A stretch of 64,000 nucleotides of DNA from Larus michahellis (Eukaryota > Chordata > Aves > Charadriiformes > Laridae). This document shows, piece after piece, positions 1-12,013 of this stretch. Position numbers and translations under genes: made by a program. Numbering within the stretch: position 1 is the first letter of the stretch; the number at the start of each line of letters is the position of its first letter. Location: positions 10,974,001 to 11,038,000 of the forward strand of contig NC_133906.1 in assembly GCF_964199755.1 (NCBI RefSeq), written 5' to 3'. The notes below the pieces were generated by a model, which was not told the origin of the DNA, searched no databases, and saw nothing but the letters and a program-made list of their open reading frames with translations.

Positions 1-65
1 GCGCCCTCACGGAGCTCAACGCCGCCGTGAAGGAGAAGTTTCATCACCTCCGTGGCCGTATCCAG
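1..65 (+). CDS. BNIP1: BNIP1 coding exon (5' partial)
   Basis: In frame from base 3, this exon reads ALTELNAAVKEKFHHLRGRIQ and ends with a complete CAG codon before a GTGAG donor at 66. It corresponds to human residues 39-59. The exon and the start of the intron are GC-rich with many CpGs, as expected near a promoter CpG island. The true start codon is upstream of the window. Confidence 0.93.
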
Positions 66-3000
66 GTGAGGCTCCCGGCCGGGGGCCGCCCCGGTGGCCG
101 GCCTGCCCTCGGGCTGCCTGAGGTGGGGGCGGCTGGCCTGAGGTGAGGGCGGCTCAGAGCTGTGGGGTGCTGGTCTGTCGGATCGATAGTCCCGCCTGCG
201 GGGTTTTTCGGATCAATCTGCCGTTAATTCACTCCCCGGACGGGGATGGGGTGTGCGAGTTACAGGTAGCAGTGGTCGTTGTTCAGGTTTTCGTGTTTCT
301 GCTTTCCGCCAAAGGAGCTCGAACAGATGGCAAAGGAGCAAGATAAAGAGTCGGAGAAACAGGCCTTACTGCGGGAAGTGGAAAACCATAAGAAACAAAT
401 GCTCAGGTGGGTCGGGCAGCCGGTGCTGTTTACGCGTAACCAGAGATAATCTGACTTCTGTACAGCGTCTTTTGCATCCTATTTTGCAAATGTAGTTGCT
501 GACATGATGCTGTTTTGCCCAAGACCGGGAGAGGATCAGGAATGGAAAGGGTTAGGACTCCCTTCTGCTTTCCTCTCTATTGTCCTCACTCCCAGACCAT
601 GGTTTGTTCCTTTGAGCAGTTGAGCATGTAGGTAGGTAGCTTGAGAATGTCTGTCACTGACAGCTGGTGGGAGTCTGTCATTTGACAGCTGGCACAGTTT
701 TCTTCTTCCCTTGCTCCATAAATTATGCACTTAGGAGAAGAAATGACAGGACAGTATATTGTTATTCTGTGGTGTAATATAGAGAAAGTCCATGCATGTA
801 TCTAGGGTGCTCATTTACAGTGGTGATTGCTTTGTGAAGATTGTTTTTGATTCAAAGATGTTACCGTCGTGTTACAACATTGTACTCTTGTGATTTCAGC
901 AATCAGGCAGCTTGGAGAAAGGCAAATCTGGCTTGCAAAATTGCTATTGACAACTCTGAGAAAGATCAACTGCTGCAGGGAAGTGACTCCTTAAGACAAA
1001 GGTATTAGACTGTCCCACTGTACAACCTGAGATTTAAACAGTGTGTGCTATATTCACTAGTTTTAGATGGAAGTGATGTAATGTTTTTAAGTTACTTAAT
1101 TGTATCTGGAATATAGCTTTTCTTTTATGAGTGCATTTACCTTTTGTGGAAGTTTAAATTGTTAAGGATAATTTCAGGTTTTCTTGGCATTGGCATGCCT
1201 TAAGTGGAAAAAGGGATAAGTTAGCCTTCATAGTTTTTCTGACCTTCTTCTACATTAATTCCAGTCATGGTTATAAACAATTAGTGGATCATTATGCAAG
1301 TTGTTTTCACATGCAGAGCTGGATGTAAGCTTATATAATTTCTGTATTGAAAAGTTGGTGTATTTAGTATCATGAAGCAAAAAATAGGATACCCGGGATA
1401 ATGAAGTGGTAGTTTGTATCAGTGCTTCCATACCAGCTAATGAAGTTGTACAATCATGGATAAATAAGTGGTCAAATATAGGCCCCTGTGAGATTCTGAG
1501 CCACTAGCAGTTGTTTTGGTTCATGACTTTAACATTTTGTGATTTTTTTTTTTTGACTCTTTAGTGAACATAATCTGAATTTCTCATGCAGTAAAAACTA
1601 GTCACGGCTTTTGTATATTGGCAGAGATATTTGGTGCCAAGCTCTGTTCTAAGCTCCCTGGGTACTGTGGGGAAAATGCTGCTGCCAAAGACATAATTTT
1701 ATCCCAACATGCTTTACTTTTTCCCTTTCTTTTTCAGGAAGACTACAAAAGAAAGTCTGGCAGAGAGTGCAAGTAACATCACGGAGAGTCTGATGGGCAT
1801 TAGCAGGATGATGTCGCAGCAAGTCCAGCAGAGTGAGGAGACCGTGCAAACCCTAGGTACAGATGTTATTTGGGTGTCTGGGTCGGGACTGGATGATTGA
1901 AGCAGCTTTTGGCAGTTCTGTTAGGATGGGGAGAGGCAAACTGACATGGTATGGAGCATAGTAGAAACCTGCTCTGCTGTAGGAAAACATACTACAATGA
2001 TAATTAAAGGATTGTCCCATCAGAACTCCTCTAACCGTTGGACATAAACAGAGAATAATAATGTGTGTTGTGTGGAGCTGTTTGCTGGAGTTTCTGTTTC
2101 ATGATTATGAAAAGCAGAGGGGGCAGGATGAGGAGCTTTTGGGTTAGTTTCACATAAAATCAATTGTAAAAGCAACGTGAGTTCACACAGTACTAAGAGC
2201 GCATTTGGTGTTACTCTATGCTACTGTCCTGGTTACCATACATTTGGTAATAGCAGAGAAAATGAAAGCGGAGGTACAAGTCCATACACAGAGGAAAGTT
2301 AATATGGCTGGAAGACTGTTTTCACCCAGTCTCCAGCTGGGATGACTATGAGACGAGGAGATCAAGTGACTTGAACCCAAGGTCACTTGCTCTGTCAGCA
2401 GCGCATCAGGGACTGTGAAACCAAGATTTCACCCAGTTCTTTGGCTTAGACTCCTAAGACAATAAATCAAGTGACCTGTCAGAACTGGTGATTCATGAAG
2501 CATTTACAAGTTGGATCTGTGTTGCCTGGGCCTCTTACTGGCTGCGCTTTTAGGCAGAAGAGAGAACATTTTAAAGATGAGGATAAATAACACAACTTTT
2601 GCCCTCCTTGTTTTCTGCCCCCATCAGAGGATGGCAGCTGAGCACGGTTTGTTCATGCAAAAGTGGCATGTTTCTTCTCCCATTAAAAAGACAGTTTGGC
2701 AGACACTTTTTCACCCTGTTTCTCACTGAACAGCACTTGGAGTTCGTCAAGGGAAGAACTATCAAAGGTCATTTACAAAACCCAGCTGCAAATTCTGAAT
2801 CAGTGGTTAGAATTCCCTTTTTTCTGAGCGAGTCTTTTCCTAGTATGCAGTGAATATATGCAGCTGTGAAGCAGGGCAGCTCTGCTTTGTCATTAATGAT
2901 GGGAAACAAATTTTCTATTTTGACTTTGATCAAAATGCCTCTTTAAAATGGGATGTAAGTGTTTGCAAATATTACAAACGTATTTGTACTATTCTTGTTT

Positions 3001-4160
3001 TTGTGAACCAGACATGCTTGGAGTTTGACCTTTCTTTAATCAATCAGTTCAGTATAGAGTGATATGCCAGCATTCATTGTCATACAGGATATGCATTCTG
3101 AAATATAAGAAAAAGGGGACTCCTGGGCTTTTGCTTTCATTTAGTGATTTGAAAGGAGGAAGGCTGAGGAGTTCGGGGCATTTGTTTGTTTGCTTCTTTT
3201 CTCTCAGGCAAAGAGATCGACGTTCCATCTTGCTGTGTTGGCATATTCTCAAATTCTGTCTTTAGTTGAGATCAATCAACACACTTTTCCTCTAGCTGAT
3301 TTTCTCTTTTTTATTAGGGAAAAAAAAGCAAACAAATCAAAAGAAACACGTTTGTCAAAAATAACTATTAAAAACTGTTTAAATTGTTTGAGTTGAATAA
3401 TTAAGGATCTCTTACTACTGCATGCTGCTTTTTCACTTTCTGCAGCCCCATCCGAATCACACTGATTTACTGCTCCATCTTGGGGGAACAGTTTCAGTTG
3501 TGCAATTAATGTATTCAAACATTGACCTGTCCTGCTGCTGCTAGAACTGATGCTGATAGTGATGATGCTTTCTCTCTCTTAAATTGGTAGTTCTAGCACC
3601 ATTCTTACTTCACTCTGCTTCCAGTGAGCACTCAGGTAGCACTGATTTTATTCATAAAAAATGTGGACTAGATTTGATCTGGTAACCTGAGAATTAAAAA
3701 TTCAGGAACGGGACATAGGGCCTTTAAGCCATTCAGTACTCTTATTTTGTTTTGCATTTTTCCTTTGCACATCAGGACTACTGAGTTGTGAAATCTTCTG
3801 CAAGAACACAGTCTGCATTTGTTTTACCCATCAGTCAGTCTGACCCAGAAGGATCTCACAGGCTCTATCTGTATTGCCAAATATTGCATGCTTATATCCT
3901 TTGTCATGTATTTTTGAAGCGCAACCAGCTGATTTTTTTTTTTTTTTCCCCCCTTAATTTCAGCGAATTCTTCACGAACCATCCTGGAAGCAAATGAAGA
4001 ATTTAAGTCCATGTCTGGGACAATTCAATTGGGGCGAAAGCTAATAACAAAGTACAATCGCAGGGAACTGACGGACAAGCTGCTAATCTTTCTCGCCCTT
4101 GCCTTATTCCTGGCCACGGTGCTCTATATTTTGAAAAAAAGACTCTTTCCGTTTTTGTAA
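1..4160 (+). CDS. BNIP1: BNIP1 (SEC20), 3' five coding exons, partial at 5' end
   Basis: Joined exons 1-65, 315-406, 900-1001, 1738-1856 and 3964-4160 give 190 codons plus a TAA stop. That equals human BNIP1 from residue 39 to its end (228 aa), so only the N-terminal 38 residues lie outside the window. All four introns are GT-AG and the phases join cleanly. Visible parts, in human numbering, are a helical N-terminal region, a BH3-like segment (LLQGSDSLRQR, around 114-124), a Qb-type SNARE helix (GISRMMSQQVQQSEE onwards) and a C-terminal membrane anchor (LLIFLALALFLATVLYIL) ending KKRLFPFL. Known role: a tail-anchored ER SNARE that works with syntaxin 18 and USE1 in Golgi-to-ER retrograde fusion, and also binds BCL2-family proteins. 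Identity is near certain because the match is almost residue for residue over the SNARE and anchor. Confidence 0.97.
315..406 (+). CDS. BNIP1: BNIP1 coding exon
   Basis: The acceptor AG is at 313-314 and the donor GTGGGT starts at 407. The 92-bp exon reads ELEQMAKEQDKESEKQ and on to KKQML, then two bases of a serine codon completed in the next exon. This is the charged helical region of the protein. Confidence 0.95.
900..1001 (+). CDS. BNIP1: BNIP1 coding exon with BH3-like segment
   Basis: The acceptor is tgatttcag and the donor GTATTA starts at 1002. The exon reads NQAAWRKANLACKIAIDN, then SEKDQLLQGSDSLRQR. The LLQGSD segment is the BH3-like core, and the human residue G118 is Ser here. 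Confidence 0.95.
1738..1856 (+). CDS. BNIP1: BNIP1 coding exon, first part of SNARE helix
   Basis: The acceptor tttttcag follows a long pyrimidine tract, and the donor GTACAG starts at 1857. The exon reads KTTKESLAESASNITESL, then MGISRMMSQQVQQSEETVQTL. It ends with one base of an alanine codon finished in the last exon. Heptad spacing of hydrophobic residues fits a SNARE motif. Confidence 0.95.
2338..2458 (-). repeat. Degraded MIR/CORE-type SINE remnant in BNIP1 intron 4
   Basis: On the plus strand the order gaggag, aagtgacttg, cccaaggtcactt, then a cag/gtgaaac region and a final tagactcct follows the reverse complement of a MIR-like SINE (the aggtcaca...cagagctggga...acccag series). No target-site duplications are visible, as expected for an old insertion. 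A tRNA-derived SINE of another CORE family is the main alternative. Confidence 0.5.
3964..4160 (+). CDS. BNIP1: BNIP1 last coding exon with SNARE C-half and membrane anchor
   Basis: The acceptor is ttaatttcag after a T-rich tract. The exon reads NSSRTILEANEEFKSMSG, then TIQLGRKLITKYNRRELTDK, then the hydrophobic anchor LLIFLALALFLATVLYI and the tail LKKRLFPFL, stopping at TAA 4158-4160. It is nearly identical to human and is the most conserved stretch of the gene in the window. Confidence 0.97.
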
Positions 4161-4237
4161 AATTCCAAACTTAAACTGAACTATTAGAAAAGATCAGAAC
4201 GAGGTGGCATAATAACAATAGGGCTTTTACATAAAAT

Positions 4238-4243
4238 AATAAA
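4238..4243 (+). promoter_or_regulatory. Proximal polyadenylation signal AATAAA of BNIP1
   Basis: A canonical AATAAA lies 78 bases after the stop codon. It could give a very short 3' UTR isoform. Use is not shown by the sequence. Confidence 0.4.
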
Positions 4244-4579
4244 GGGATATTGCAATAGCTGAAAGAGTGTTAGGGCAGGCATGACTTTCGTACTGTTCCT
4301 GTGGAGCATGCGACCTGCCGAAGAAGAGCTTAAATGAGCACGACTCGGGACGAAGGTGTGGAAAGAAGAAACGCCAATTTGCTTGTAGGTTTGGGGAACC
4401 AGACAAACACTTGAGGAACGAGGCACTCGAAGGTGTCAGTCTTAACTTTCAACCTTTCTTCGTTTTGCCTTGAAATTAACTTTTTTCCTTGGCTTGGACT
4501 GGAAGCTGTTTGACATCTGTGTGTAAGGTGCTGAGAGTAAGAGGAAGGACGGAAGAAAGAAACTCACATACATTCCATT

Positions 4580-4585
4580 AATAAA
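4580..4585 (+). promoter_or_regulatory. Distal polyadenylation signal AATAAA of BNIP1
   Basis: A canonical AATAAA is followed within about 25 bases by a TTGT/TGT-rich stretch suitable as a downstream element. It is the better candidate for the main 3' end. Confidence 0.6.
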
Positions 4586-7500
4586 CTATTTATTGTATAC
4601 ATGTAAACTGAATTTTGTTTAAAAACACAGTCTAATGGATTCAAAGAGCCTGAATAACTTCCAGTATAAAAATTCTTCTTAAGAGGAGTGGTTGCTTATG
4701 GATTGTTTTTTCTGGGAGCATAGCACACATGCAGTCTGGCTCTGTTGCGCTGGCCTTGGCAGGGATCTGAACAAAGTGAAAATGGGAGCCCCATTTGTTA
4801 CTATTAATTCATGCGATATAGTTGAGAATTACATTGCCAAGCTGTTGAAATCAAAAGCCTTTTTGCTCCTTTTCTTTATAAAATTCCACTTACTACTTTA
4901 TATTTGCAAAATACTGCCAAGTTGTATGTTTCGAAGTTTTTCTTGCTCATACGGTTCATCTTTTCTCAGTAAAATCTTTTACAATTATTACCTTCCCTAT
5001 CTCTTGTGCTTTAATAGTATGAAGACCAGCCTGCCACACTCCATGTAGTACTCCTTGAAGTACCAAAACCTGCACTGCAACGTTCTCAAAACAATATCGG
5101 TTGCCTTCCCCCCTGGAAATTGTTTCATTGCTTCTTCAGAGCTGACTGGTAAAGTTGACATTCCATTTAGGAAATTCTCACAGAATGGTTAAATACTGCC
5201 TTAATTTAGTAGTTAGAAGTATACTTTTTTAAAAGGCAGTGCTACATGTATCTTAAGAAATACGATGTGAAGCAAATTGTGGTATATAAGTTTATGTGAA
5301 ATTTGAGGCTAGGTTACCTTTGTAGTTAGTTCTCAATAGTCTGTTTAGAGAGAAGAGATGACCAGTCAGTTATCTTGTCATTGTAATATTAATTTACTAG
5401 ATCTCATCAGTAGTCACAATTTACACTTCCACTGGCAGCTGCTACAAGCTTGGTTAAATACAGAAGTGGCAGTAGGTTGTAGTAGTCCAAACCGAAGTGT
5501 GGGACAATTGAAGTGGTGATTGCATGGCTATGTGCATAAACAAGGAAAGTTGTTCAAAGCTCAAAAAAGTTGTTCGAGTTCAAAACTGTGGGCTCTGCCT
5601 GAAGAGTTGATACCTGAGCTGTTCTTCCTAGGTGGTAAGCAGGGATTTGGAAACCTCTGCACTGGGATCGGTACATCCCGCAGAGGGCACTACTGCATGG
5701 GCCTCGAGAGAGGGGTCTTGCCCTGGGAGTCCTGTAATGCGCAAACTAGACGGAATGGATGTGGCTTTTTCCGTATCCTTTATTCATCATATTGCAGTGC
5801 AGCCTTCCTAATAGCCTTCCCTGAGATACACAGTTACACAAAGATTGAAATAAATGGACAATGTGCATGTTCTGGTTCTGAATGAGAGAGAAATTACTCG
5901 GCTTAAAAAAGATACATTGCACAAAGTCAACGCGTGTGTGCTTTTCAATAATAATAAAAGCCTTGCTTTGGAAGAAGTCTTCTGATGAGCAGACTGCTAA
6001 CCAAGGAGAGCGTTGTGTAATCTGCAAGTTGGGACCACAATGAAGCAAGTTTCATCCAGCTCGGTGGTACTGGCTGTTGCATTTCATATGCATCATCTCT
6101 AGCATCAGACTCCTGCCCTCTCCGGAGCCCGCTCTTCCCTGTGCCCCTCTGCACAGATGTGTACAACCATACAAAGGGTGATAAAAGCATGTCCACCTAC
6201 TCCCAGTCTTGGAAAATATGTCTTTAAATACAACTAATATTTAAGACATGAAGATTATTTAGATTATAAGTACATTTCAAATTAATTGCTGTGCAGCAGT
6301 TCCTATTTTCCAAATCAGCAGTGCAGTGCAGTTTTTTGCAACTTCATAGCAGTCAAATAAAATTCTCTTTTTATGGACTACTTACTGCTCCTCGGCCAGA
6401 TGTAGCAGTGCAGCTTTATTTTTTTCCACCCAGCTTGAAAACAGTCTCATCTTTCTGGAACACGGTAGGTACCGTGTCAAACACAGGTGGTCAAACACTG
6501 CCTCAGTATTTCCTCCCCTCATGTGGATGCAATATAAAAATAGGTTGTTGCTATCTCTCAGATACTGGGAGGCTAAGCAGAGGAGAGAGCTCTGCTGTAA
6601 GCAGTGATGCAGCGTGACTGTCTGCAGGAAGTTTCACTGGGTTTATCTTTGCAATGTGTTCCCGTCAGAACATAGATCAACCTTAAAAAAAGCAGCAGCT
6701 TTCTCACAGTGCTGAGACTTTCAGTAAAGTTCTTTTTAAAGGGATTATCTTTTTGGATGGGGATCGTAAGGTAGCAATCTGGGGGAAAATAAAAGGTCTG
6801 TTGCTAAATGTCTTGCTCCGTTCTCATCTTGTTACTGAAATTTTAGCTTTCAGACCTTGACCTGCTGGAACACTCTGAGGACAAAAAATAACTTTTAAGG
6901 ACCTCCCTTATGACATTTGCTTTCTGTTGCATGCGGATTTCATTAAAAAGAATAATTTAGTCCTTTTGTAAACACACCTACCTGCTCTGTATAAACTGAC
7001 TGTCAGTCCTTAGAAAAAAGGGAAATAAGTCAAAAAAAGATCAAGGGCAACTGGACCTTCTGGGAGAGGGGAAGAGTAGAAACCCTCCCCAGCACACAAC
7101 CAGTCAACGTGCAGCACTTAGTGCTTGAACTCTTTCCTTCCATAGGTAGCCAGAGAGCACCTGGGGTCCTGATGGGCCACAGACCTGAAAAGAAATAATC
7201 ACTGGAGACAGTGAGATAAATGTTATTTCCTCTTTGGGGTAGGAAAGGTGATTTGGTGAAGCACCATTTCTAAGATGTGGTACCTCAGTAGGCATCCTGG
7301 TCTGGTGGTTGGATGCTGGAGCAGAGGCAGAGCTGGTGGAAGGTGCCTTGGAGCTCTCCTGGGCGTGGTGGGATGCCTCAATCAGCCCATATGGCCCACA
7401 GCTGGGATGGCTGTGTGCTCAAACATCGTCCCTCCAGACTGCAGTGTACTGTCTGGCTTCATCTTCATCTACAGACTTTGTTCCTGGCTTGAAGGTAGGT

Positions 7501-9779
7501 CTCTAAATCTGATCTTTTGAATAACTGAGTGGGAACAGTACCATGGGAAGAGGGGGTGGTTGTGCCTGGCTTTTTGTTGTTTGCTACTTGCGATGTTTAT
7601 CCAGGGAGTGTGGAAAGTTGGGCCTGTGCAGATCTTCTTTGTCTACAGGGGGATTTTTATTTGTATCTTCTGCCTTCTGGGCAGCCTGCTTGTCTTCATG
7701 GCCACCTCTGAATGTGAAAATGGGTTTGAATCACACAGGATGGTGTGTGTCAGGGTCTTGCTTCTGCTGCATGCCCGAGGTTGTGTTTTGAAGGGTAAAA
7801 ACTGACATTATTTGAAAGAAAGTAGCATTTTCTTAGGTGCTTCGCTGTCCAAGTTTGCCCTGACAAGTGCAGCGGAACCATTAGGGGTGGTGAGAAGAGG
7901 ATGGCCTCTGCTCCCTCTGCACTTTTGGGCTTGGGCGTGATTTGAGGGCCAAGGGTTGGAGCCTCCTGAGACCATGAGCTCCAGGACTGCTGAAAGCGTT
8001 TGGGGAGCTTTAGAGTAAGAAAGAGATCTGGAGACGTGTTCAGGGCTGAAAGCCAACAGGAGTGCTCCTGTTGCTACCTGGACTGTTCCTCTCCCCCAGG
8101 CAGCAGGTATTCAGATGTGGTGGCCACAAGCTGATAGTGCGGTTCATTGTCCCAAAACAGTTGCAGTGAAAATCTTTTTCCTTCAAAGAATGACAGTCCT
8201 TTAAAACAAGGAGCAAGTAACTACTATAAGCTTAAAAAGGGATTGAAATTTCCCTGCTGTGGCGTTCAGGGGCTGAGACAGGCAGCTGGTAGCAATCAAA
8301 CAGCTGTGGGTTAATGAACTCCTTGTCAGCTGAGGGTGGTTAACTACCTGTGTCCTCCCGGCAAAGGGGGCTGAGCCATTTAAAGGACTATTGGTGTTTT
8401 TCTGTGCAGCTGGAGCCGTTTAGCGATGAGGATGGGGTAGTTCTGATGCCTCAGCAGATTTAGATGTTAAAGAGCTTGCTGGTTTCTGAGAGTCCATGTC
8501 AGGTTCTGTCTATGGAGTCCAGCCTACTGAGATCAGTTTGCTTTTTCTGAACACCTGTGGGAATGGGGAAAATGGCTGGAAGTTGACCCTCGGTGTGCCA
8601 GGAGCCAGACAGTGCTGTTGGGTATTTAGCTGTGTTGCCAGCACATGGTTAGTGGGCTGTGGATGCAGATATGATCCTGGTCTCCATTCCTACCTACATG
8701 GCTGTGGTAGAAAGCCCGTGGGCAGGAGTAGCTGCCTGCCAGGTACCTGTGTTGCCATAGCTGGGATTGTGGGCATCTCCTCGCTACGTCCCTGAAGTGT
8801 GCAGCATGAAGACTGCTATCTAAGCGTTTACTTAGGTGTATGTTTCTGAGTAAAGTCACCTTTTAGTGATTGCAATGAAACATGGATCTGAGGAAAATAA
8901 TTGAAAACAGTTTTAACATACGGTGTAACTGTGCTGAAAAGACTTATTTGGTTTGACTTGTAATTATTTGGTTATTGGTGATAGCATCAGCAAATACAGA
9001 AATATTCCATGATAGCTCTCAGTGGGAAAATAAGAGTGTAATTTCCCTAAGAATTGAGGGGAAATGCAGTGTGTATTTGAAGTTCTGCTTTTGAAATGCT
9101 TTCCACATAACTGGCTTTACCAAAATGGAAGGGTGAATTCATAGCTTGGAAGTTTCTAAAAATGTCTCTGCCAAATGTGTGCGGCTGCTATCACATGCCA
9201 AGTGGTCCAGAGCAAGCCAGGCAAGTCAGGCTGGAATCTTTGGGGGCTGAGAATATCCAGGGGGCATGTGCATACTTGTCTGCAAATATGTGGGGCTCTT
9301 CTTTGCAAGGGGGGGGGAAATCACTTTAATGTTCCTTTGCTTTCCTATTTGTGCTGGTAAAGAAGAGAAATCTTAAGCAAATATTTTAGTGAGATGTGCC
9401 TTTGTGACTGTGCATTGCTGCAAAGTGCAGCAAGCTCTTTATGTAATTGGTGCCTGAGTGCGTGCTCTGTTTCTGTCCCTTAAAGGTGTGATAAGAGTTC
9501 TCCAAAGAGGCAGCAGGTGCTATGTACCACAACCAAACACACTCAGCGCTGCCAGAGCAGAGCGGCAGCCGTAGTATGGGTTGGTTATGATGGTCTGCGG
9601 CGTAAATGCCAAGTCTCCATCAATTAATTTTTTCTAATTGCTGAAAGATTGATGTAATTCTTTCTCTGAGAGTAGTTGGTGAGAACAGGAACCTTGCTTC
9701 AAAACTTATCCCTTTTAATAGGGATGGAAGTTTGCTCTACTGTAGTCATTCAGTTTCCCTGGTTATCTGTGTTTCTGAG

Positions 9780-9935
9780 TCACAGAGTGGTTGATATTTG
9801 CAGGGACCTCTTGGGTCCATGTGGTGAAAGCCCCTGCTCAAGCAAGGCCACCCACAGCTGGTTGCCCAGGACCCAGGGTTTTGAATATCTCCAAGAATGG
9901 AGACTCCCCAACCCACCTCCCAGCCCAGCCCCTGC
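9780..9935 (-). mobile_element. CR1 LINE fragment (3' part, antisense to the plus strand)
   Basis: The plus strand reads cagggacctcttgggtcc, then cccctgctcaagcaaggcca, ggttgcccaggaccc, ttttgaatatctccaagaat and ggagactccccaaccc. These are the classic reverse-complement blocks of the 3' region of avian CR1 elements in their usual order. The element is truncated at its 5' end, as nearly all CR1 copies are. Substitutions are many, so it is not a young copy. Confidence 0.88.
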
Positions 9936-11952
9936 ATTGCTCAAAGCTTGGTAGGAGAAAAAGAAATTTAAAATGTCAGTGCTTCCTGAAAACAAATCTC
10001 AAATCACATCATTTAAATTCATGTTGTGTAAGTGGTATAACTAGCTACTGTGGTATCTGGAGCAGTGTCATCTTCATCTTTCTAGTTGCGTAGTGTGCTG
10101 TGAATGTCTGTGCTCACATCAAATATTCACTGAATAAACACTTCTGAAGGTGCCAGTCAAGGAAGGACGATCCATTCCTGAAAACTGATGTTCTCCTGGT
10201 TGTGGGCTGTGTTGGGATCTTTGATTCATGCAACTGGGAGTCACATAACTAGTTATTACTCTCTCTGCTATCTCTGCATCTGTCCCGTTGTGCCGGGTTT
10301 TCAACTGTATAAAATGCAGCCTGGGGCTCTTGCATCATCCTAGTGCTACCCAAAGTGTTTGTGGACTGGCTTAATGCAGGTGTCTGTCCCTGCAGCTGGT
10401 TGTGGACTTCTTCAGGCTGAGACTGTTATATGGAATTAACTAAACTTTATTATTATCTGCTTGCTTATATAAAACAGTACAAACAGGGTCTGGGCTGCTC
10501 TGTGCAACAAGGCAACTGACAGTCCCACTGAGCTGAGACTTCAGTCTTATCACAGGAACAAGCGACGGAAGAGTTTGTGACAATTTCTTTAGGTGACGCA
10601 TAGAGAGATATGCTCTGGATGTGCTGGCAAACTGTAACTATGCCTTGAAGATTTGATCCTTGTCCACATAGAGGGAGCTACAGTCTGAGGAAAGGACTGG
10701 GAATCTTTATTGACTTAATTGGGTTTAGGGCCTGGCCCTTCATGTGGTGTACACTGAGATCTCCACTCAAATTAGTGGAGACACACAGCATGAGTGAAAT
10801 CAGAGAAAGCAAGATGTGAAACTGGTCCAGAGACTTATTCATGCACTGTTTACCTGTTCGGGTTTTTTCTTTCTTGCTTTCCCATGAAGATGTATTAATG
10901 GGGGGATGGGAAGACAGTAAGTGACGCTTTGGGTTCAGTATCATCTTTCTGTTACTTATAAATTCTTGCCAATGAGTAAAATCATGTACTTTTCGAGCTG
11001 CCCAGCTGTGTGAGTCTGCCTGCACCAATGCACTCTTTGGGGCAAAATCCCGTGAGCAGAGAGGAGCTACTCCATCTCCATCAATGTAGAGCTGCTCTGT
11101 CTTTCTGCTTGTGGCCTCTGTCTGCCTCTTGGTTTCCAGAAAGATTGTTTTCTCCTAAGCAATCCACCATTTCTTGACAGTTTTGTCGCCTTTTGCCATG
11201 TGCCTCCTATTTCAGGAATCCAAGCCTAAGCTTCAGAAGCTTAGTTTGATGTGACACACTGATAGAAACAGCTCATCCTTTTCAGTGCAGTCACTACAGA
11301 GGAAATTATGAATTCAGGAATGAAGTGCATGACTGTATCTTCTCACATTCTGTACAAAAAGATGGACTAGATCTTTCAAATGTGACTCAAGGCTCCGAAA
11401 TCAGGGTAACAGCTTGCAGAGTGACCTCCTGCCATGGCAGCATTGGGGGAGCCCCAGTTGCTCCCAGGGATTTGCAGCACTGTAGTTACAGGGGGCCACG
11501 ACAGAAAATCTGCTGCTTCCTTTGGCCGTATCTGGTTTCTGAAACCTCCTGCAGAACTCTCATCTTTTTCTTCTTAAAAAGCAAAGGTTAAAATAGCAAC
11601 CAGGAGCAGAAAGCGAACACTAAAGCAGCTCCCTTTCCATGCTGACAGTTTATCAACATACGAAGCAGTTTAATCATATGAGATCTCCAGTGATGTCATA
11701 AAAGATCTGTAAATTGAGCAGTAGTTTGACTAAATGGATAGTGAAGGTCTGAATAACAAAGATCAGGTTTCATTCATATATTATGTTCTGAATAGCACTA
11801 AATCTACAGATAGACTGGTTAATAAGGGTACATCCATAAGGACCTAGGTTTTTCCTTCTGTTCTTCCTGTTTCTTCTTGTTAAGTGATTTATTGAGGTTT
11901 TTTAGAGGGCGCATATTCCTACATCTTGATTATAAGTTCAGTGATGCTGAAT

Positions 11953-12013
11953 CTCCTTCCTTTATATGTTAATTCTGAAGATGAAGACTCCTTCCTTTAT
12001 ATGTTAATTCTGA
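11953..12013. repeat. Tandem duplication, two 26-bp identical copies with 35-bp period
   Basis: Positions 11953-11978 and 11988-12013 carry the same 26 bases (beginning ctccttcctttat and ending gttaattctga), separated by 9 bases. This is a simple local duplication. The lack of any mismatch suggests it is recent. Confidence 0.9.

Larger units (their letters stand above)
4161..4605 (+). other. BNIP1: BNIP1 3' UTR (approximate end)
   Basis: This non-coding run follows the TAA stop. The end is inferred from the AATAAA at 4580-4585, with a T/G-rich stretch just after it. The true cleavage site cannot be read from sequence alone. Confidence 0.6.
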
